In this document: piece by piece, positions 42,959 to 46,592 of the stretch | Layout of the letters: every line of letters starts with the position of its first letter | Numbering within the stretch: position 1 is the first letter of the stretch | Assembly: GCF_004212635.1 (NCBI RefSeq) | Contig: NZ_PSRT01000069.1 | Span: 1-46,592, forward strand | DNA length: 46,592 bases | Source of the DNA: Bradyrhizobium genosp. SA-3 | GTDB lineage: Bacteria > Pseudomonadota > Alphaproteobacteria > Rhizobiales > Xanthobacteraceae | Direction: 5' to 3' | The notes under the pieces: generated by a model | Database searches by the model: none | What the model was told of the DNA's origin: nothing | The model's input: only the letters and a program-made list of their open reading frames with translations | Program-made: the position numbers and the translations under genes

Positions 42959-43324
42959 GGCAGCACTCTGGCCTTATTCTTTGGCTGGCGGCGGCGCGTG
43001 GCATGGGAAGCGCAGCGGTCGCCCTGTAATTCGTAAACGCCTGAAAAAAGAACGATATTCTCTACGACCAATGATAGCGCGAAGGTCCCGGAATGCAAAT
43101 TTCGAGCCGAAGGTAACCTTACTCGACGCCCGCCGCGGCGGTTGGTCATCCTATCACCAGTTAGCCACAGTTGGCGATTTTCCGGTTCCCCCGGCTGCAT
43201 TCCGCCGCGGGAAATGTCATAAATCAGAGGTCCCGGCGATTTGACCGGTCCAAGAAGAAGTTGCGCTGAACGCTCCAATTTTTCTTGTCACCTCAATGAG
43301 GGCGTCGGCTTGTCGTTTCCACCC
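42959..43324. other. 366-bp divergent promoter region
   Basis: Between the divergent TAXI and DUF3307 genes. Contains AT-rich runs (GAAAAAAGAACGATATTC near 43045) suitable for promoters. No gene or conserved hairpin is seen. Confidence 0.5.
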
Positions 43325-43711
43325 ATGTCATCGGCGGTTCCGGTTGAAGCGCTCATTGGCTGGATGCTGCTGCTCACCTTCAAGCACATCATCGCCGATT
43401 TCGTCCTCCAAACCGCCTGGATGGCGCATGGCAAGGATCAGAAGCACGGCTGGGCCCTGCCGCTTCTGGTGCACTGCCTCGTTCACCTTGCGGTTGCGCT
43501 GCCGCTGATCCTGATCGTGGCGCCGAAATTCTGGTTCGTGGCGTTCATCGACTTCGCGATCCACATCACGATCGACCGCGCCAAGGGGTTTGTCTCGGCC
43601 AATTTCGGTGTCGACCTGGCGCATCCCTGGTTCTGGACCCTGATCGGCGTCGATCAGGCGCTGCATCACCTTACCGGCTTCGGCCTCTCCATCTTCATGG
43701 CGGCGAACTGA
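43325..43711 (+). CDS. DUF3307 membrane protein
   Basis: 128 aa from ATG 43325, the first start that leads into the conserved part (an upstream in-frame extension of 28 residues looks non-coding). Conserved DUF3307 features: TFKHIIADFVLQTAWMAHGK (about 19-38), LLVHCLVHLAVALPL and FAIHITIDRAKG, with several histidines and an Asp facing the membrane. Three hydrophobic segments. Function unknown. Divergent from the TAXI gene. Confidence 0.88.
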   Translation: MSSAVPVEALIGWMLLLTFKHIIADFVLQTAWMAHGKDQKHGWALPLLVHCLVHLAVALPLILIVAPKFWFVAFIDFAIHITIDRAKGFVSANFGVDLAHPWFWTLIGVDQALHHLTGFGLSIFMAAN

Positions 43712-43743
43712 GGCTAGCCACGTTTGGCCGGCCGCTCTGCCTT

Positions 43744-43855
43744 GCATGGTTCGAGACGCGCCGTGCGGCGGCGCGCCTCACCATGTCTGGGATCTCGCCG
43801 CGGACCAAGACCTCATCCTGGGGGCGCGCCAAAGGCGGGCGTCTCGAAGGAGGGC
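43744..43855. repeat. Degenerate palindromic repeat (CATGGTTCGAGACGCGCC family)
   Basis: CATGGTTCGAGACGCGCCG begins and GGCGGGCGTCTCGAAGGAGG ends it; inner CTCACCATGT and GACCTCATCCTG complete the pattern known from Bradyrhizobium intergenic DNA. Arms match only in part, so this copy is decaying. Confidence 0.7.
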
Positions 43856-43989
43856 CATCGGGAAACCTTCTTTCCTCTGCCCTCCGATTCGCGGCCAGGG
43901 CGCAAGCACCCCGGGTCACTACCGGGCAGCGTGGTTAACCTTTCGTTAGAGAATTGCACTGCATCTTCCCCACACGAGGGAGAACTGCA

Positions 43990-44388
43990 ATGTTTTCAAG
44001 CCGCGATTCCTTTGAAAGCGATTTCTGCCCGGTTCGCGACGAGCTCCTTGGCGAGATGTATCGCGCCAGCGCGAGTGGCCTGCCGAGGCTGGTTGAGAGT
44101 GTTTCCCCTGACGTACGCGCCAGGCTGGCGCTGTTCTGCTATCGTCGCAGCCATCTGCACTCGCTGGCGGTCGCGATCGCCGCAAGCTGCAGCGAGCGCG
44201 ACCTGATCGAGAACGGCGGCCGCGTCGGTTCGACGCTCTACGCGCTGTCGCGCGAAAGCGCGGCGAAATCCTCACCGTCGCTGTCGGGCGGGCGAAAGCC
44301 GATCACGCTGTCGACCAAGCCGCTGTCGGTGCTGGCACCGCTCGAGGACGAGCTCGACGACGAGATCAGCGAAGCCGTTCCGGCTTAA
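43990..44388 (+). CDS. Hypothetical protein, lineage-restricted
   Basis: 132 aa from ATG 43990 with GAGGGAG 7 nt upstream. A cytoplasmic, Ser/Arg-rich protein: FCPVRDELLGEMYRAS at the start, helical ARLALFCYRRSHLHSLAVAIA at about 44-64 with two cysteines (C50, C68), then a polar tail ending DDEISEAVPA. I do not recognise a domain. Its stop codon overlaps that of the convergent YkgJ gene by 3 nt (CTTAAG), an unusually tight tail-to-tail arrangement. Confidence 0.75.
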   Translation: MFSSRDSFESDFCPVRDELLGEMYRASASGLPRLVESVSPDVRARLALFCYRRSHLHSLAVAIAASCSERDLIENGGRVGSTLYALSRESAAKSSPSLSGGRKPITLSTKPLSVLAPLEDELDDEISEAVPA

Positions 44389-44708
44389 GCGCCCTCTATC
44401 ACCGGGAGCCCGAACTTCCGCCGCGCCATCGCGCATTCGGCGTCGCCCGGCATGCAGGTGCGGCACACCTCGGGCCGCACGGCATAGACGCCGCACGCCG
44501 TCGCCCTCCCGATCTCTCCCTTTAACGCCGAGCAGCGATCGCCCTCGCAGCGCATGCCGGATTGACGCGCGTTGACCAGCGCCTCCGGGATCGCTGCAAG
44601 CTCTTCGTCGCTCTCGATCGAGAAGCGCGGCCAGTTCGCCGAATAGCCGCAGCAGGCACCGCAGCTCTGGCAACAGCTCGACAGATCAAGGGGCGAGGTC
44701 TGTTCCAT
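44385..44708 (-). CDS. YkgJ-family cysteine-cluster protein
   Basis: 107 aa. Cysteines C12, C13, C16, C19, C20 in SSCCQSCGACC, then MRCEGDRC and ATACGVYAVRPEVCRTCMPG: a YkgJ-type metal-binding cluster, probably zinc or an Fe-S centre. ATG 44708 has AAAGGA 11 nt upstream, within the end of the WYL gene, which stops 4 nt before. So it is co-transcribed with the regulator. Function unknown. Confidence 0.9.
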   Translation of the reverse strand: MEQTSPLDLSSCCQSCGACCGYSANWPRFSIESDEELAAIPEALVNARQSGMRCEGDRCSALKGEIGRATACGVYAVRPEVCRTCMPGDAECAMARRKFGLPVIEGA

Positions 44709-44712
44709 CGCG

Positions 44713-45411
44713 TCACGTGTCCTTTGGCGGACCCCAGACCAGGCTCTGCCGCCATCTTGCGCGCAGCACGTCGCGCCGCTCCGGGTATTTCTCGTCGAGA
44801 TAGGTTGCCTCAACCACGCGGTCGGTGCGGAAGCTGCGGAAGTCGCTGCGCAGCTCGCACCAGGCCGCGAGCAGGCGCACGGCTTCGAGATAGCCGACCG
44901 AAATCGGCCAGATCATGCGCTCGCTGGCCCGGCCCTGCTCATCGCGATAGCGGAGCATGATCTTCTTGCCTTCGTGAATCTGGGTGCGCGTGCGCGCCAT
45001 GTCCAGGCGGTCCGGCTCCCTGTTCCAGCTTGGCCGCGCGCGGCTCGCCGGCTCCAGCACGAAGGGACGCAGGCGCTCGGGGACGGTGTCGGCGATCTTG
45101 GCCATCAAATCCTCGGCGGCGCGCGCCAGCGCGGAGTCGGCGTGGCCCGCGACCCATTGCGCGCCCAGCACCGCCGCCTCGATCTCGTCGGGCGTCAGCA
45201 TCAGCGGCGGCAGGTCGAAACCCTTCTCCAGGATGTAGCCCATGCCGGCTTCGCCGCGGATCGGCACGCGCTGGCCGATCAGCGTTGCGATGTCGCGATA
45301 GATGGTGCGCTTCGATGTCTCAAGCTCAGCCGCGATCGCGTCCGCCGTCAGCGGTTTACGCGTGCGCCTCAGCACCTGGATGATCTGAAACAGTCTGTCG
45401 GCGCGTCTCAT
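44713..45411 (-). CDS. YafY/WYL-type transcriptional regulator (module 2)
   Basis: 232 aa from ATG 45411; MRRADRLFQIIQVLRRTRKP begins the winged helix domain (TADAIAAELETSKRTIYRDI, about 23-42) and a WYL domain follows at about 135-215 (IMLRYRDEQGRASERMIWPI, YLEAVRLLAAWCELRSDFRS). Shorter than the module 1 regulator by about 95 residues: it lacks a C-terminal part. It faces a small ORF and a metaxin-type GST; an inverted repeat (45455-45478) sits in the shared promoter. The YkgJ gene follows. Confidence 0.9.
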   Translation of the reverse strand: MRRADRLFQIIQVLRRTRKPLTADAIAAELETSKRTIYRDIATLIGQRVPIRGEAGMGYILEKGFDLPPLMLTPDEIEAAVLGAQWVAGHADSALARAAEDLMAKIADTVPERLRPFVLEPASRARPSWNREPDRLDMARTRTQIHEGKKIMLRYRDEQGRASERMIWPISVGYLEAVRLLAAWCELRSDFRSFRTDRVVEATYLDEKYPERRDVLRARWRQSLVWGPPKDT

Positions 45412-45454
45412 GGCGGGTCTCTTGTTCGTGGTCTTTTCAAAAGGCGGCGCGCGG

Positions 45455-45478
45455 CTGCTGACAGGATGTTGGCAGCAG
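45455..45478. promoter_or_regulatory. Inverted repeat upstream of WYL regulator 2
   Basis: CTGCTGACA, spacer GGATGT, TGGCAGCAG: 8 of 9 positions match. It lies 44-67 nt from the regulator start and 46 nt before the ATG of the small ORF. The CTGACA half resembles the operator of module 1. Confidence 0.65.
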
Positions 45479-45524
45479 GGGAGTTCTATACCGGGACAAC
45501 ACGTCGACTGAAGAGGATTTGTCC

Positions 45525-45785
45525 ATGATCGTTCCAACCCATTTCGGCCCCGCCGGCCCGCTGTGGCGCGCCCAGATGTGGCAAGCCCGGGCGTTTAGCC
45601 GCCTCGTTTCGCTCGATCTCATGGCCGTCGATCTCCGATTTGCGTTCGCAAGCGTGGTGGCCCGCTCGCTGGTCCGGGCTGCGGACGCGCTCGTCCGCCA
45701 CATGATGAGCCGCGCCTGGCAGGGGGCCCGTTTCGCAGAAGATATCACGGCTGCTGCCACCATGGTGGCAGCAGCCGGCAGGTAG
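45525..45785 (+). CDS. Small Ala/Arg-rich hypothetical protein upstream of GST
   Basis: 86 aa, ATG 45525 with AAGAGGA 7 nt upstream. Opens MIVPTHFGPAGPLWRAQMWQ; the central region is an amphipathic helix (SRLVSLDLMAVDLRFAFASV). No domain known. It is 35 bp before the GST gene and could be co-transcribed from the regulator 2 promoter region. It may be lineage-specific; a chance open frame is possible. Confidence 0.55.
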   Translation: MIVPTHFGPAGPLWRAQMWQARAFSRLVSLDLMAVDLRFAFASVVARSLVRAADALVRHMMSRAWQGARFAEDITAAATMVAAAGR

Positions 45786-45820
45786 GTTCCGTTCACGTTC
45801 GGTAGGTTAGGAGAGGTTTC

Positions 45821-46549
45821 ATGATCACGCTTTACGGCTTTGGCACCGGCTTCGGCCTGCCGGAAATCAGCCCCTTCGTCACCAAGACGGAGGTGCAGCT
45901 CAAGATGGCGGGGCTGCCCTATCGTAAGGAGCGCGCGATGCCGCCAGCTTCGCCAAAGGGGCAGCTGCCCTTCATCGACGACGGCGGTGAGGCGGTGGCC
46001 GATTCCACCTTCATCCGCGCCCATATCGAGCGGCGCTACGGCTTCGATTTCGACGCCGGACTCTCGTTGCAGGAACGTGCGCAGGCGTGGGCGTTCGAGC
46101 GCATGATCGAGCATCACGTCTATTGGGCGCTGGTCGGGGCGCGCTGGGTCGATCCGGTCAATTTCGCCAAGGGGCCGTCGCATTTCTTCGACGGCGCACC
46201 CGAGCACAACCGCGAGAAGCTGCGTGAGGACGCGCAATTCCGCGTCGCCGAGAATTATCTCCTCTCCGGTCTCGGCCGCCACGCGCCCGACGACGATGTC
46301 GATCTCGCCGTGCGCTCGCTGTTCGCGCTCTCGGTGCAGCTCGGCGACCAGTCGTATCTCATGGGCAACAAGCCCTGCGGCGTCGATGCCACCGCTTTCG
46401 GCGCACTCGCGGGAATCCTGACGCCGTTCTTCGAATCGGCCTTGCGCCAGCGCGCCGAGGGATTTCCGAACCTCACCGCCTATGTCGACCGCATGATGGA
46501 CACGTATTATCCGGAGTTCGCCTGGACCCCGTTGCGGCAGGCGGCTTGA
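45821..46549 (+). CDS. Glutathione S-transferase, metaxin/Fax-like (module 2)
   Basis: 242 aa, AGGAGAGG 4-5 nt before ATG 45821. Opening YGFGTGFGLPEISPFVTKTE (about 5-24) with SPKGQLPFIDDGG (about 44-56) and DSTFIRAHIE (61-70) is the N-terminal domain of the metaxin/failed-axon-connections branch, which lacks the usual CPxC or SPxS catalytic motif. The C-terminal helical domain has LSVQLGDQSYLMGNKPCGVDAT. Bacterial members are linked to glutathione use and stress, not always to conjugation. Regulated presumably by WYL regulator 2. The window ends 43 bp after its stop. Confidence 0.88.
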   Translation: MITLYGFGTGFGLPEISPFVTKTEVQLKMAGLPYRKERAMPPASPKGQLPFIDDGGEAVADSTFIRAHIERRYGFDFDAGLSLQERAQAWAFERMIEHHVYWALVGARWVDPVNFAKGPSHFFDGAPEHNREKLREDAQFRVAENYLLSGLGRHAPDDDVDLAVRSLFALSVQLGDQSYLMGNKPCGVDATAFGALAGILTPFFESALRQRAEGFPNLTAYVDRMMDTYYPEFAWTPLRQAA

Positions 46550-46592
46550 GGCTCGCGGTGTATCCGCTCGCTCGCTGTAGCCTCTCCCGCTT

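Overview
The window looks like chromosomal DNA of a Bradyrhizobium-type alphaproteobacterium (Nitrobacteraceae). The reasons are high-GC coding, an mbfA gene preceded by a perfect Irr-box (ICE) palindrome, an initiator tRNA of rhizobial type, a MlotiK1-type cyclic-nucleotide channel, many acyl-CoA/SDR/GST genes, and several families of palindromic intergenic repeats typical of that group. I see no phage, plasmid, transposase, CRISPR or rRNA genes. The genus call is inference; no database was searched.

Layout. 1-5.1 kb: lipid and alcohol catabolism (enoyl-CoA hydratase, atypical SDR, large AidB-like acyl-CoA dehydrogenase, Zn alcohol dehydrogenase). 5.1-8.4 kb: a broken NTF2-like gene, an amidase and mbfA (iron export). 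8.4-13.3 kb: a minus-strand run of epoxide hydrolase, MBL hydrolase, GST, fumarylacetoacetate-hydrolase-family protein and a second, paralogous MBL hydrolase, which reads like an undescribed catabolic or detoxification set. 13.4-18.1 kb: DUF3775 protein, two SDRs, CvpA, then a damaged aldehyde dehydrogenase (one frameshift) followed by the last ~40 codons of a GMC oxidoreductase. 18.36 kb: initiator tRNA-fMet with a terminator. 18.7-21.8 kb: a mosaic stretch with a fluoroacetate-dehalogenase-like hydrolase carrying a changed halide pocket, an SNase-like protein and a TPR gene fragment.

22-30.3 kb: OpgC and a DUF2059 protein, then a HlyD / RbbA-like ABC / ABC-2 permease operon, then an orphan branched-chain-type solute-binding protein. 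30.5-36.8 kb: acyl-CoA synthetase, MFS transporter, an MBL-fold protein with a zinc ribbon and degenerate metal motif, a 44-nt palindrome, a homoserine-acetyltransferase-like hydrolase and a fatty acid desaturase. 36.8-46.6 kb: a small secreted His/Gly-rich protein, two separate YafY/WYL-regulator-versus-GST divergent modules each with an inverted repeat in the shared promoter region, a second crotonase, a cAMP-gated-type K+ channel, a two-helix membrane peptide, a membrane-anchored TAXI protein with an extra cytoplasmic domain, a DUF3307 protein and a YkgJ cysteine-cluster protein.

How it fits together: the common theme is acyl-CoA, aldehyde and electrophile handling (crotonases, SDRs, dehydrogenases, GSTs, epoxide and MBL hydrolases) with regulator-controlled GST modules, plus envelope functions (OpgC, ABC export, channel, TAXI). 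The strongest leads are the GST/WYL modules with palindromic operators, the orphan TAXI fusion, the 8.4-13.3 kb catabolic cluster, the altered dehalogenase, and several genes caught in the act of decay.
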